A DNA stretch of 58,671 nt, taken from positions 1 to 58,671 of the forward strand of contig CAMBDA010000018.1 in NCBI GenBank assembly GCA_945865175.1, in the 5' to 3' direction. Of this stretch, positions 1-8,985 are shown one piece after another. Source of the DNA: an uncultured Prevotellaceae bacterium. GTDB taxonomy: Bacteria; Bacteroidota; Bacteroidia; Bacteroidales; Bacteroidaceae. The number at the start of each line of letters is the position of its first letter. Position 1 is the first letter of the stretch. The notes beneath the pieces were generated by a model that worked only from the letters and a program-made list of their open reading frames with translations, had not been told where the DNA came from and searched no databases. The position numbers were made by a program, and so were the translations under genes.

Positions 1-250
1 CGGGCTTTGTTCTAAGCACGGACAACTGCTATATGGTTATCGCTGAATAGTTACTGTAACGCGAAAGCAAGAGCAGACAGAAGGAGGGGTGTTTAGAACG
101 CTGTGGGCGATATGAAACCATGTCACCCCTTCAGGCTCTATCGCACACCTAAAGCCATGAAGAGCAGGAGATAAAAGTCATAAATGAAAGAAAGAACGTA
201 ATGATAGTGGATGGCAAGACTCCCTTATAGTGTCCGACGTTTCGGGATTA
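1..250 (+). ncRNA. possible group II intron domain I remnant (structured RNA)
   Basis: No convincing reading frame is present. The stretch contains complementary blocks that could form long stems (for example the GGGGTG near 87-92 and CACCCC near 123-128, with a GAAAC-containing loop). The order of short motifs (GCGAAAGC, a GAACGC block, TATGAAACC, GCACAC, TAAAGCC, then GACGTTTCGGG) resembles the 5' domain of bacterial group II introns as I remember them. No reverse transcriptase gene or domain V follows, so at best it is a truncated intron whose start lies left of the window. It could equally be another structured leader. Low confidence. Confidence 0.28.
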
Positions 251-268
251 TAGTATCATTGGGAGAGG

Positions 269-327
269 GATTAATAACCTTTCGGCATTAGGGTTATTAA
301 TCTTGAGGCTGTAAGGTTATTAATCTT
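269..327. repeat. three copies of GGTTATTAATC upstream of the TonB receptor
   Basis: Two direct copies of RGGTTATTAATCTT lie at 291-304 and 314-327, exactly 23 bases apart, and an inverted copy lies at 269-280. Spacing close to two helical turns suggests cooperative binding of a regulator. They sit about 100-160 bases upstream of the TonB-receptor promoter at 431-461. A second short repeat (TAGTATCAT followed by GG) occurs at about 251 and 343. The regulatory role is inference; the repeats are seen directly. Confidence 0.45.
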
Positions 328-430
328 TCATCCCTTACAACTAGTATCATCGGCGAAGGAGGTCTCATACATGACTGGGATAAGGTGATAGGGGGAAATG
401 GAGCAAGGAAGAAGAAAGGGGAGGGAAAAC

Positions 431-461
431 TTGCCTAATCGTGGAGAATGTAGTAATTTTG
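431..461 (+). promoter_or_regulatory. Bacteroidetes-type promoter of the TonB receptor
   Basis: TTG at 431-433, 20 bases, then TAATTTTG at 454-461 matches the TTG-N19-21-TAnnTTTG pattern recognised by the primary sigma factor of Bacteroidetes. Transcription would start near 468. This makes any start codon upstream (for example 398) untenable and supports starts at 494 or 503. Confidence 0.7.
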
Positions 462-493
462 CAGCCAGAAGGAATCAACATTACAACCAACTG

Positions 494-2365
494 ATGAATA
501 GGATGAAAAGACTGACAATGATGGGAATGGCGGTGCTGTGGGGCTGTATGGCGGCACAGGCACAGCTCGATTCCATCTATAAGGAGATGAAAGAAATCGT
601 GGTGACGGGAGCACACGAAGCTACGGATGTCCGGCATCTGCCCATGACCGTGACGGTGGTGGACCGGGATGCGCTTACGGCACAGCACCAGACTTCGGTG
701 CTGCCCTCGCTGATGCTGCAGGTGCCCTCGCTGTTTGTCACCCAGCGGCAGGTGATGGGCTATGGAGTGTCCACAGGAGCAGCAGGAGGCATCAGCCTGA
801 GAGGTATCACAGGAGGAGCCGGGCAACTGCTGGTGCTCGTGGACGGACATCCGCAATACAACGGTGTGTATGGCCATCCCATTGCGGACAGCTACCAGAC
901 AATGCTGGCCGAGAGGGTGGAAGTGCTGCGCGGACCTGCCAGCGTGCTCTATGGCTCCAATGCCATGGGGGGCGTGGTGAACATTGTCACCCGCAAGCAG
1001 GAGAAAGACGGAGTGTCCACCCACATGGATGTGGGGGCCGGCAGCTATGGGACTGTACAGGCCGAAGCCAGCAACCAGGTGAGGAAGGGACGGTTCAGTT
1101 CCACTGTGGCCGCCCAGTACCAGCGCTCGGACAACCACAGGCCTCACATGGGGTTTGAGCAATATGGGGGTTTCGTGAAACTGGGCTATCTGATGGGTGC
1201 ACACTGGAAGGCCACGGCCGACGTGAACCTGACACACTTCAATGCAGCCTATCCGGGACAGACATCCGCGCCTGTGTATGGCGCTGACCAATGGATTACA
1301 CGAGGGATGGTGGCCGCAGCCCTGGAGAACCGTTATGGAAGGAGCAGCGGTGCACTGAGCGTATACTCCGACTTCGGACGCCACAAGATAGACGACGGGT
1401 CGGCTGACCCACTACAACCCACCACACGCTACTTCCGCTCGAAGGATGCGCTCACTGGCCTCTCGTTCTACCAAGGCTTCCAGCTCTTCAGGACAGCCCG
1501 GCTGACTGCGGGTGTAGACTACCAGCACATCTATGGCAACGCCTACTACACGAGCAAGGCCGACGGGAGCATCCTGGACACGCCCAACAAGCAAAGCGGA
1601 CGCTCGGAACGCGACGAGATTGCAGGCTATGTGGACTACCGGCACGACCTGGCCCGATGGGTGACAGTGGATGCTGGCATCAGGGTGGACCACCACAGCA
1701 TTTCGGGTACCGAATGGATTCCCCAAGTGGGCATCGTCATGCGCCCCACGACACTCGGAGAGCTGAAACTGATGGCAAGCAAGGGCTTCCGCAACCCCAC
1801 CATGCGCGAGCTCTACCTGTATCCGCCCTCAAACACGGAACTGGAGGCCGAGCGTATATGGAACTACGAACTGGCATGGCACCATCAGGCGGGACACTTC
1901 ACCTACGGGGCCAATGTGTTCTACCTGAACGGCGAAAACATGATACAGACCATCAACCGACAGAACGTGAACACAGGAAAAGTGGAGAACTGCGGACTGG
2001 AACTGGAGGCCGCATGGCACATCAACGACCATTGGCAGGTGAACACCAACCACTCCTTCCTGCACATGGAACATCCCGTGGTGGCAGCACCCGAATATAA
2101 AGGTATGGTGGGCGGCACCTTTCACCAGGGCAGATGGAGCATGACGGCCAACCTCCAATATCTGGGCGGGCTGTATACCGCCACCGGCGAAAACGAGAAG
2201 AAGGAAAACGTGTGCCTGCTCGGTGCCACCGTCTCCTATCAGGCCTGCCGATGGATGGGGCTATGGCTGAGGGGAGAAAACCTGCTGGCCCAGCGCTATG
2301 AGATAAACGAAGGGTACCCCATGCCAAAGGCTACGGTGATGGCAGGCGTGCACGTGAACTTCTGA
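494..2365 (+). CDS. TonB-dependent outer-membrane receptor (BtuB/FepA-like)
   Basis: About 620 residues. The start is set at 494 (503 is an equally good methionine) because the promoter lies at 431-461 and because a signal peptide (basic MKRL, hydrophobic core, AQAQ cleavage region) follows at once. An N-terminal plug domain begins around EIVVTGA and contains ISLRGI, LVLVDG and VEVLRGPASVLYGSNAMGG, the usual plug landmarks; a 22-strand barrel follows and the protein ends in aromatic NF as outer-membrane barrels do. There is no carboxypeptidase-like N-terminal domain and no SusD partner, so this is not a SusC-type glycan importer; a metal chelate, vitamin or haem substrate is more likely, but the substrate cannot be read from the sequence. 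The stop is 8 bases from the converging CotH gene. Confidence 0.9.
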   Translation: MNRMKRLTMMGMAVLWGCMAAQAQLDSIYKEMKEIVVTGAHEATDVRHLPMTVTVVDRDALTAQHQTSVLPSLMLQVPSLFVTQRQVMGYGVSTGAAGGISLRGITGGAGQLLVLVDGHPQYNGVYGHPIADSYQTMLAERVEVLRGPASVLYGSNAMGGVVNIVTRKQEKDGVSTHMDVGAGSYGTVQAEASNQVRKGRFSSTVAAQYQRSDNHRPHMGFEQYGGFVKLGYLMGAHWKATADVNLTHFNAAYPGQTSAPVYGADQWITRGMVAAALENRYGRSSGALSVYSDFGRHKIDDGSADPLQPTTRYFRSKDALTGLSFYQGFQLFRTARLTAGVDYQHIYGNAYYTSKADGSILDTPNKQSGRSERDEIAGYVDYRHDLARWVTVDAGIRVDHHSISGTEWIPQVGIVMRPTTLGELKLMASKGFRNPTMRELYLYPPSNTELEAERIWNYELAWHHQAGHFTYGANVFYLNGENMIQTINRQNVNTGKVENCGLELEAAWHINDHWQVNTNHSFLHMEHPVVAAPEYKGMVGGTFHQGRWSMTANLQYLGGLYTATGENEKKENVCLLGATVSYQACRWMGLWLRGENLLAQRYEINEGYPMPKATVMAGVHVNF

Positions 2366-2373
2366 GGTGTCAA

Positions 2374-3965
2374 TCAGTATCTTACGACTCTGGACGAACC
2401 ATCGGCATACCGAATGACATTGAGCCCGGGAAGCGGCATGGGAAGGCGCTGCCCGGAAAGCGAATAAACAGCCTGTATCTGAGGTTTCCGTGACTCAGAC
2501 GGAACCGCAGCCATTGCTGAACCCTCGTAGCCATAATAGTTGTCCAAAACATCGAGACGGTCCTCCACCCACCCCAGCAAACGCTCCAGCGTGTCCACAT
2601 CGGAGTTACGGATATAGGGCTGCACACCCTTTACTGTGGCCGTGGCCTCCCAAATACGCCCATGCAACACACAACGGTCGCCCCTGTTGTAGACAGCAGA
2701 GAGCGAAAAGGCCGGTGTGGTATTGTACACGCTCCAGTCATCACATACCTTCCATCCCTGGTTGCAAATGGGAGGACAAAAGCAGGGGCTCTCGGGCCAG
2801 CGGTCCACCTCCATGGCATAGACCTGCGTGCCCACCCTTTCATACCAATCGAGAATGATGCTGTGAATCAGTTCACTGTCAAATACCCCCTTTTCACGGA
2901 GCACAGCATAGCGCCGGGCCTCATCCCTCTGGTAATGACGGTTGATGAAAGGAAACGGGCCTGTGTCTATCCGCGAAAGCGTATGGGTGGCAGGGCGAGG
3001 AAATCCATAAAGGGTGTTTCCTTCACGCATGCCGACCGTTCCTTGGCCGCCCGCGTGTCCGCACCATCGGAATCCAAGATGTAATAAGGCGAATCTGTCC
3101 CCATCAGCACCCCCGGCGAATTGTTGTCATAGCTGTTTCCATCCGCTATATAAAGCCCCTGCGGATTGCGCACCTCGAACTGGTTCCACTTGATTACTCC
3201 ATCGAAAAGATTGGCATCACTCACATTGCCATCAAGATGCACATGGGTGGCATTGGCCTTCTGCATGCCCATGTTCTTGCGACTTTTCTTGAGTTGCCAG
3301 GAGCAAAGGCCATAGAAGTCCTCTTCCAGCCACACCATACAAGGAAAACCATCGGGCACGCAACGAGCCCGGCCATCGGCCTGCACACCCTGGCACAGCG
3401 GATAGGGGGCACGGTCGGCCACCAGACGATGGAACAGCTTATAGCCCACCTCCCCTATTCCACGCAAGAAATCGGTGTAGAAAGCCTTCACATGGAACCC
3501 GTCCTGTTCCACCCATTCGCCAAAGGTGAAAGTAGACGAGCCCTCCTCGTTCCATTCATCGTTGCAGAACTGCAGCGAGAAGTTGCGCTTGGGAAAACGC
3601 AGCGAATATCCCCCTTGCCCCTTCAACAAGGCAGGTTTGCGAAAATAATGACCCTCGCCATCATACATCTCTATCCACACCCTGTACACGGTACGCTTGC
3701 TCGTGGGGATGGTGGAAGTGCCGGTCACCCGCACATAGTCCATCCGAGGTTCCGGCAGATAAAGATCCTGAACCGCACTGAGGTCAACGGCCCCATCCGA
3801 CAAGCCCATCTCTTCTACCCACTCGCCAAACGTCGCGGCTCCTTCATCCGACCGTAGAGACGTGGCATATTGGCGTGCAGCCATTGCCGTGGTGTCGCCC
3901 GGCACCTGAGCATGCACACAAGCAAATGCCCAGCCCCATGCCAGAAGAAACACACAGAGCCTCAT
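2374..3965 (-). pseudogene. frameshifted CotH-kinase family secreted protein with T9SS-like tail
   Basis: Two overlapping frames make up one gene. The upstream frame (start 3965, signal peptide MRLCVFLLAWGW...VHAQ; 4016 is an alternative start) runs to a stop at 2967 and carries the CotH core: LLKGQGGYSLRFPKRNFSLQ, FHVKAFYTDFLRG and MVWLEEDFYG. The downstream frame, open from 3030 to 2374, continues the family with a 218-residue C-terminal half. The switch occurs near 2990-3035. The last residues (YSLSGQRLPMPLPGLNVIRY, then a basic tail) resemble short Bacteroidales T9SS C-terminal sorting signals, so the intact protein was probably exported to the cell surface. CotH proteins are atypical protein kinases; what this one modifies is unknown. 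A sequencing error cannot be excluded. Confidence 0.75.
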
Positions 3966-4037
3966 GGCATCTACGCTCTTTCTCAAAATCACAATGCACG
4001 TTTTCATATCCATCATTCAGTCGCATACATTTAACAT

Positions 4038-4070
4038 AAAAGGCAACCAGTATGTGACTGATTGCCTTTT
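4038..4070 (-). terminator. rho-independent terminator after tRNA-Pro
   Basis: GGCAAtCAGT pairs with ACTGgTTGCC around a CACAT loop, flanked by A- and T-runs on both sides, so it could work in both directions. It begins a few bases 3' of the tRNA-Pro gene on the minus strand and also separates that tRNA from the CotH gene. Confidence 0.7.
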
Positions 4071-4076
4071 TGCAGG

Positions 4077-4149
4077 TCGGGATGACAAGATTCGAACTTG
4101 CGACCACACGCCCCCCAGACGTGTGCGCTACCAACTGCGCTACATCCCG
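4077..4149 (-). tRNA. tRNA-Pro(GGG)
   Basis: The minus strand folds as a full cloverleaf of 73 bases: acceptor CGGGATG with CATCCCG, D arm GCGC-AGTTGGTA-GCGC, anticodon stem CACGT/GCGTG with loop CTGGGGG (anticodon GGG, proline), and T arm with TTCGAAT loop. The discriminator is A and CCA is not encoded. It has its own promoter (4160-4191) and terminator (4038-4070). Confidence 0.95.
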
Positions 4150-4159
4150 TTTTGCGGTG

Positions 4160-4191
4160 CAAAGGTATGGCTTTTTTTTGTTCCGACCAAA
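4160..4191 (-). promoter_or_regulatory. promoter of tRNA-Pro
   Basis: On the minus strand TTTG (4191-4188), 20 bases, then TACCTTTG (4167-4160) matches the Bacteroidetes consensus and ends 11 bases before the mature tRNA 5' end. It overlaps the divergent aroA promoter. Confidence 0.75.
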
Positions 4192-4208
4192 TTTTTTCTG
4201 TAATTTTG
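4177..4208 (+). promoter_or_regulatory. promoter of aroA
   Basis: TTTG at 4177-4180, 20 bases, then TAATTTTG at 4201-4208. Predicted transcription starts near 4215, leaving a leader of about 14 bases before the aroA ATG at 4229. The -33 element lies inside the spacer of the opposing tRNA-Pro promoter, so the two polymerases would compete. Confidence 0.75.
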
Positions 4209-4228
4209 TACCCGAAAACAGAAAAAAT

Positions 4229-5500
4229 ATGGAAATTCGTATCAATCCAGCCTCTCTGATGAGAGGAAAAGTGGTTTTGCCCGCCAGTAAGAGCATCAGC
4301 AACAGGGCGCTTGTCATCTACGCCCTGAGCCAAGGGAAGGCGCATCATGATGCCAGCCTGTTTGACGGTTTGCAGCACATTTCGGACTGCGACGACACGC
4401 AAGTGATGTGGAATGCACTCACCCGCATGCCCCACCAGATAGACATCAAGGCCGCCGGCACGGCCATGCGCTTCCTCACCGCCTACCTTTGCACCCAGGA
4501 AGGCACACACGAGATTACCGGAACCGCACGCATGCGCCAACGTCCCATCGGTGTGCTGGTGGATGCCCTGCGAAGCCTGGGGGCACAGATAGACTATGTG
4601 GAGAATGAGGGTTTCCCGCCCCTCCGCATCAAGGGTGGAGAACTGGCAGGCGGCAAGCTGGAGCTTCCGGCAGGCGTGAGCAGCCAATACGTGAGTGCCC
4701 TGCTGATGATAGGACCCACACTGGCCAACGGTCTGCAGCTGCGACTTGTGGGCGAGATAGTGAGCCGGCCCTATATCGAGATGACCCTCCACATCATGCG
4801 CCACTTCGGGGCGAAGGCGCAATGGACCGCCGACAACTGCATCCAGGTGGAGCCCGGAGGTTACCACCCTATACCCTATTATATTGAGAGCGACTGGAGC
4901 GCATCGAGCTACTGGTACGAGATGGTGGCCCTGACGGGCGATGACAAGGCAGAGGTGGTGCTGCCCGGGCTGTTCCCCCACAGCCTTCAGGGCGACTGTG
5001 CCATCCGCCAGCTCTTTGACCAGCTGGGCGTGTCCACCACCTTCCTCACCGACGAGGAGGGAGTGGAGAGCGTGTGCCTGCGGAAAAGCGGGCAGCCCGT
5101 GACACGCATGGAATACGACTTCACCCACCAGCCCGACCTGGCCCAGACACTGGTGGCCACCTGTGCCGCCCTGGGCATTCCCTTCCGCTTCCAGGGCCTG
5201 CAAAGCCTGAAGATAAAGGAGACCGACCGCATGGCCGCCCTCCGCACAGAGCTGGGCAAACTGGGATTCGACATCATGGAGCACGACGGCAGCATGCTCA
5301 CATGGGACGGGCACAGGCGCACGGTGGACAACCCCCTGCCAGCCGACACCTATGAGGACCATCGTATGGCCATGGCACTGGCTCCCCTGGCCCTGAAAGA
5401 GGGCATGCTGCGCATGAACGACCCCGGGGTGGTGAGCAAGTCGTACCCCACCTTCTGGGACCACCTGCAACAAGTGGGATTCAAGATAGAAGCATCATGA
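4229..5500 (+). CDS. aroA: 3-phosphoshikimate 1-carboxyvinyltransferase (EPSP synthase)
   Basis: Cytoplasmic enzyme of the shikimate pathway that transfers enolpyruvyl from phosphoenolpyruvate to shikimate 3-phosphate. The product has 423 residues, close to the usual 427. The ATG at 4229 is chosen because the upstream extension of the frame crosses tRNA-Pro and the promoter. Family signatures: LPASKSISNRAL near residue 18 (phosphate-binding Lys-Ser), AGTAMRFLTAYL (the usual GTA.R.L motif), and KETDRMAAL and DHRMAM near the C terminus. It is a divergent Bacteroidetes-type AroA rather than the enterobacterial form. The stop overlaps the next gene by 4 bases (ATGA), implying translational coupling. 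A second shikimate gene, aroQ, is at 52.4 kb. Confidence 0.95.
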   Translation: MEIRINPASLMRGKVVLPASKSISNRALVIYALSQGKAHHDASLFDGLQHISDCDDTQVMWNALTRMPHQIDIKAAGTAMRFLTAYLCTQEGTHEITGTARMRQRPIGVLVDALRSLGAQIDYVENEGFPPLRIKGGELAGGKLELPAGVSSQYVSALLMIGPTLANGLQLRLVGEIVSRPYIEMTLHIMRHFGAKAQWTADNCIQVEPGGYHPIPYYIESDWSASSYWYEMVALTGDDKAEVVLPGLFPHSLQGDCAIRQLFDQLGVSTTFLTDEEGVESVCLRKSGQPVTRMEYDFTHQPDLAQTLVATCAALGIPFRFQGLQSLKIKETDRMAALRTELGKLGFDIMEHDGSMLTWDGHRRTVDNPLPADTYEDHRMAMALAPLALKEGMLRMNDPGVVSKSYPTFWDHLQQVGFKIEAS

Positions 5501-5940
5501 GCATGGCCTATCTGATATATGCACTGCTGGGGCTTGCGGCCCTGGGAGGCTTTGCCGCCCTGGTGTACCGCATGCAGGACTACCGCTACCGGCGTCAGCT
5601 GGAACAGCACGGTGAGGAGAAGGCGGGAGAAGACCCCACTGTGGTGAACCCCGCCGACATAGAATGCTGCGGACAACATGAGGTGTGCGAGAAAGACAGC
5701 CTGCTGGCTGCGCTCAGCAAGGAGATAGAGTATTACAACGACGAGGAGCTCGACCGCTTCCGCGGAAAAGGAGGCGAGGACTACACCAGCGAGGAGGCCG
5801 ATGAGTTTCGCGATGTGCTCTACACCATGCGGAGCGACGAGGTGGCCGGATGGGTGCGCAGCCTGCAGCTACGCATGATAGCCCTCCCCAACGAGGTGAA
5901 GGACGAAGTTTTCCTGATAGTGGGCGAAAGAAGGTCGTAG
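5497..5940 (+). CDS. small membrane-anchored conserved hypothetical protein
   Basis: 147 residues. One N-terminal transmembrane helix (about residues 4-24, LIYALLGLAALGGFAALVY) is followed by a basic stretch and a soluble acidic domain containing a CC pair (IECCGQHEVC) and a helical C-terminal part. I do not recognise a catalytic motif. Its start codon overlaps the aroA stop (ATGA), so it is co-translated with aroA, and the T9SS protein PorW follows 61 bases later. It may be a Bacteroidales-specific neighbour of aroA; function unknown. Confidence 0.75.
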   Translation: MSMAYLIYALLGLAALGGFAALVYRMQDYRYRRQLEQHGEEKAGEDPTVVNPADIECCGQHEVCEKDSLLAALSKEIEYYNDEELDRFRGKGGEDYTSEEADEFRDVLYTMRSDEVAGWVRSLQLRMIALPNEVKDEVFLIVGERRS

Positions 5941-6001
5941 GCCACACAATAAAAGGGCACACACGTGCGTTTCTAATAAGAATAGGAATATATATATATT
6001 A

Positions 6002-8944
6002 ATGTATAAGAAGAGACACCCCCTCCGTTTCGCGCTCCGCATCTGTCTGTGCATGATGGCGGGGCTATGTCTGTGTGGGTGCTCCACCAAGAAGAACACC
6101 GCCGGCACACGCTTCTATCATGCCACCACAGCCCGCTTCAACACCTTCTACAACGGGCAAGTGGCCTTTGATGAAGGAGTGGAGGCCCAATACAAGGGCC
6201 ACAAGGAGGACTACACACGGTTGCTGCCCATGTACGTGAGCACCAACAAGTCGACCCAGGCAATGGGGAAGGCCAACTTTGAGACGGCCATCACCAAATG
6301 CGAAAAGGCCATCAAGGTGCACAGCATCAAGAAGAAGCCCGTGACCAAGGGCAACAAGAAACGTACGCCCCAGGAGAAACTCTATCTGGCACGGAAGGAG
6401 TTTAACCCCTTTCTGTACCGTGCATGGCTGCTCATGGCCCAGAGCCAGTTTCAGCAGGGAAACTTCATTGAATGTGCCAGCACCTGCCACTACATCCTGC
6501 GCCTCTATGCCACCCAGCCGGAGGTGACCAATGTGGCCCGTGCCCTGCTGGCCCGCTGCTATGTGGCGCTGGAATGGCCCTACGATGCCGAAGACGTGCT
6601 GCAGAAGATGTCGCGCGACAGCCTCACCCCCCATGCGCTCCGCGAGAAGGAACAGAGCCAAGCCGCCTACTTCATCTCCACCGGGCAATACGAAAAGGCC
6701 ATCCCCTACCTGTCGCGCTCCATCCGCCATGTGAAAGGCAAATTGCCCCGTACCCGCCTGAAATTCCTCCTGGGTCAGCTCTACCAGCGTGCCGGGAACA
6801 ACGAAATGGCCTATAAATCCTTTTCACGCGTAATCAGGAGCAATCCGCCCTACGAACTGGCCTTCAACGCACGCATCATGCAAACCGAGGTGGTGGCCGC
6901 GGGCAAGAGCCGCCAGACCATCTCCCGCCTGCGGCGCATGCTGAAGGACGACAAGAACAAGAACTATCTGGACCAGATATACTACGCCATCGGCAACATC
7001 TATCTGAGCCAGGCCGATACCGCCCGCTGCATAGGTGCCTACGAGAAGGGCGCGGAGGAAAGCAAGGGCAACCCCATCGCCAAGGCCGTGTTGCTGCTGC
7101 GGCTGAGCCAGATATACTGGGAGCAGGAAAACTATATCGAGGCCGCCCGCACCTATTCGGCCTGCGCCGGCGTGCTCGACAAGGAGCACGAGATGTACGA
7201 CACGGTGCAGCTCCGGGGAAAGGTGCTGAGCGAACTGGGGCCTCATCTCAGCGCCGTGAAGCTGCAGGACAGCCTGCAGGCACTGGCCAAGATGGACGAG
7301 GCAGGCTGGAATGCGGCCATCGACCGTGTGATAGAGGCCCTCAAGAAGAAAGAGAAGGAGGAAGAGAAGAAGCAACTGGAAGCACAGGACCAGGAGAGGA
7401 ACCCGCAGGACCGCAACAACACGCAGGGCAACAGCCCGCAGGATGCACAGAAGAACAACAGGACCAATCCGCAGCAGAAGGGTGCATGGTACTTCTACAA
7501 TCCCGCCACCGTGGCCCAGGGGAAAAAGGATTTCCAGAAGAAATGGGGCAAGCGGAAGAACGAAGACAACTGGCGCTACAGCAACAAGGAAGGACTGATG
7601 GACACCGCAGCCGATGACGAACAGGCCGCAGCAGACAGCATCCCTGAAGGCAGCACCTCCACCACGGGCGACAAGGCAGATGCCACCGCATCGAAGGAGG
7701 AGGAAGAGCAGGCCAAGGCCGACTCGCTGGCCAACGATCCGCACCACCGCGAATACTACCTGAAGCAGATACCCTTCACCGAAGAGCAGCTGGAGGCCTC
7801 CAACGCCGAACTGGCCGAAGGCCTGTACCGGAGCGGCATCCTGGAGCAGGAGAAACTGGAAAACTTCCCGCTGGCCCGACGCACGCTGGAGCGGCTTGTC
7901 TCACAATTCCCGGAGGCAGAAGAGATGGACAACGTATACTACCACCTGTTCCTGGTGTGCGGACGCATGAAGGACACCCAGTCTGCCGACTATTACCGGC
8001 AACTGCTTGTCGACTCGTTCCCCCAGAGCAAGCTGGCCCATGTGGTGGGCAACCCCAAGTATGAGACGCTGGCCCTCCACGGCACCCATCTCGAGGACTC
8101 GCTCTATGCCAGTGCCTACCAGCAATATATGGCATCGGCCTACGACTCGGTGGAGAGCTCCTACCAGCAATACATGCAAGACTTCGGCAGTGGCCGCCAC
8201 CATGCCCGCATGATGTTTGTGAGGGCCATGAGCAACCTGTATGCCGGCAGGCGCGACACCTTCATGGTGGCACTCAAGGACGTCATCTCCAAGTACCCCA
8301 AGGAGGCAATCACCGAAATGGCACAGGCCATCGTGAAGGGACTGGAAGAGGGCCGCCCGCTGATGGACAGCCGCTACGACACGGGAGACATCTGGAGCCG
8401 GCGGAGCGCAATGGCCGAAGGCGACTCGGCGCAGACCGTCCAGCTCACCGACGAACGATATGGCAACTTTGCCTTCGTGCTGGCCTACCCCACCTACAGT
8501 CTGGACGAAGACCAGCTGATGTTTGAAATGGCACGCTTCAACTTCACTAGCTTCATGGTGCGCAACTTCGACATAGAGACCTCCCAGCTGCAGGGCATCA
8601 CGCTCATGAGCATCAAGGGCTTCCAGTCGTACGACGAAGCCCACTCCTATGCCCAGCAGCTCTATGCCGACACCCACATGGCCGGTGTGCTCGAAGGCAT
8701 ACGCAGCCTTATCATCTCGGAAGAGAACCTGAAACTGGTGGGCACCACCTTCAGCTTTGACGACTACCGCGACTTCTACCAGCAGAAACTGGCCCCCATC
8801 GAGGTGCCTGAGGACCTGATTATCGACGAGCCCACCGACATAGAATTTGTAGACCCCGAAGAGGTGGACGAAAACAGCGAGAATCCTGAGGAAGAAGAGA
8901 ACGGCACACCTGAAGGCGAGGACGACTTCCCCTTCGGATTCTGA
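6002..8944 (+). CDS. porW: T9SS/gliding lipoprotein PorW/SprE, TPR-rich
   Basis: 980 residues. An N-terminal lipoprotein signal ends at Cys27 (LCLCGC, with an unusual Cys at -2), followed by the family's conserved opening KKNTAGTRFYHATTARFNTF. Several TPR-like helix pairs occupy residues about 130-440 and 600-760; the middle (about 445-560) is charged and low-complexity (KKEKEEEKK, NPQDRNN repeats), and the C terminus is a Glu/Asp-rich tail. SprE of Flavobacterium and PorW of Porphyromonas are outer-membrane-associated lipoproteins required for type IX secretion. The gene is read with the T9SS regulator porX, 41 bases downstream. No TAnnTTTG box is visible just upstream, only an AT-repeat leader (5988-6001), so it may share the aroA transcript. 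Confidence 0.88.
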   Translation: MYKKRHPLRFALRICLCMMAGLCLCGCSTKKNTAGTRFYHATTARFNTFYNGQVAFDEGVEAQYKGHKEDYTRLLPMYVSTNKSTQAMGKANFETAITKCEKAIKVHSIKKKPVTKGNKKRTPQEKLYLARKEFNPFLYRAWLLMAQSQFQQGNFIECASTCHYILRLYATQPEVTNVARALLARCYVALEWPYDAEDVLQKMSRDSLTPHALREKEQSQAAYFISTGQYEKAIPYLSRSIRHVKGKLPRTRLKFLLGQLYQRAGNNEMAYKSFSRVIRSNPPYELAFNARIMQTEVVAAGKSRQTISRLRRMLKDDKNKNYLDQIYYAIGNIYLSQADTARCIGAYEKGAEESKGNPIAKAVLLLRLSQIYWEQENYIEAARTYSACAGVLDKEHEMYDTVQLRGKVLSELGPHLSAVKLQDSLQALAKMDEAGWNAAIDRVIEALKKKEKEEEKKQLEAQDQERNPQDRNNTQGNSPQDAQKNNRTNPQQKGAWYFYNPATVAQGKKDFQKKWGKRKNEDNWRYSNKEGLMDTAADDEQAAADSIPEGSTSTTGDKADATASKEEEEQAKADSLANDPHHREYYLKQIPFTEEQLEASNAELAEGLYRSGILEQEKLENFPLARRTLERLVSQFPEAEEMDNVYYHLFLVCGRMKDTQSADYYRQLLVDSFPQSKLAHVVGNPKYETLALHGTHLEDSLYASAYQQYMASAYDSVESSYQQYMQDFGSGRHHARMMFVRAMSNLYAGRRDTFMVALKDVISKYPKEAITEMAQAIVKGLEEGRPLMDSRYDTGDIWSRRSAMAEGDSAQTVQLTDERYGNFAFVLAYPTYSLDEDQLMFEMARFNFTSFMVRNFDIETSQLQGITLMSIKGFQSYDEAHSYAQQLYADTHMAGVLEGIRSLIISEENLKLVGTTFSFDDYRDFYQQKLAPIEVPEDLIIDEPTDIEFVDPEEVDENSENPEEEENGTPEGEDDFPFGF

Positions 8945-8985
8945 GAAGAAACCCTGCATCAAGCAAAAACAACCCAACAAGAGAT

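Noticed and set aside
398..493. Upstream start for the TonB receptor
   Set aside because: The promoter lies inside this stretch and no signal peptide is formed from this start.
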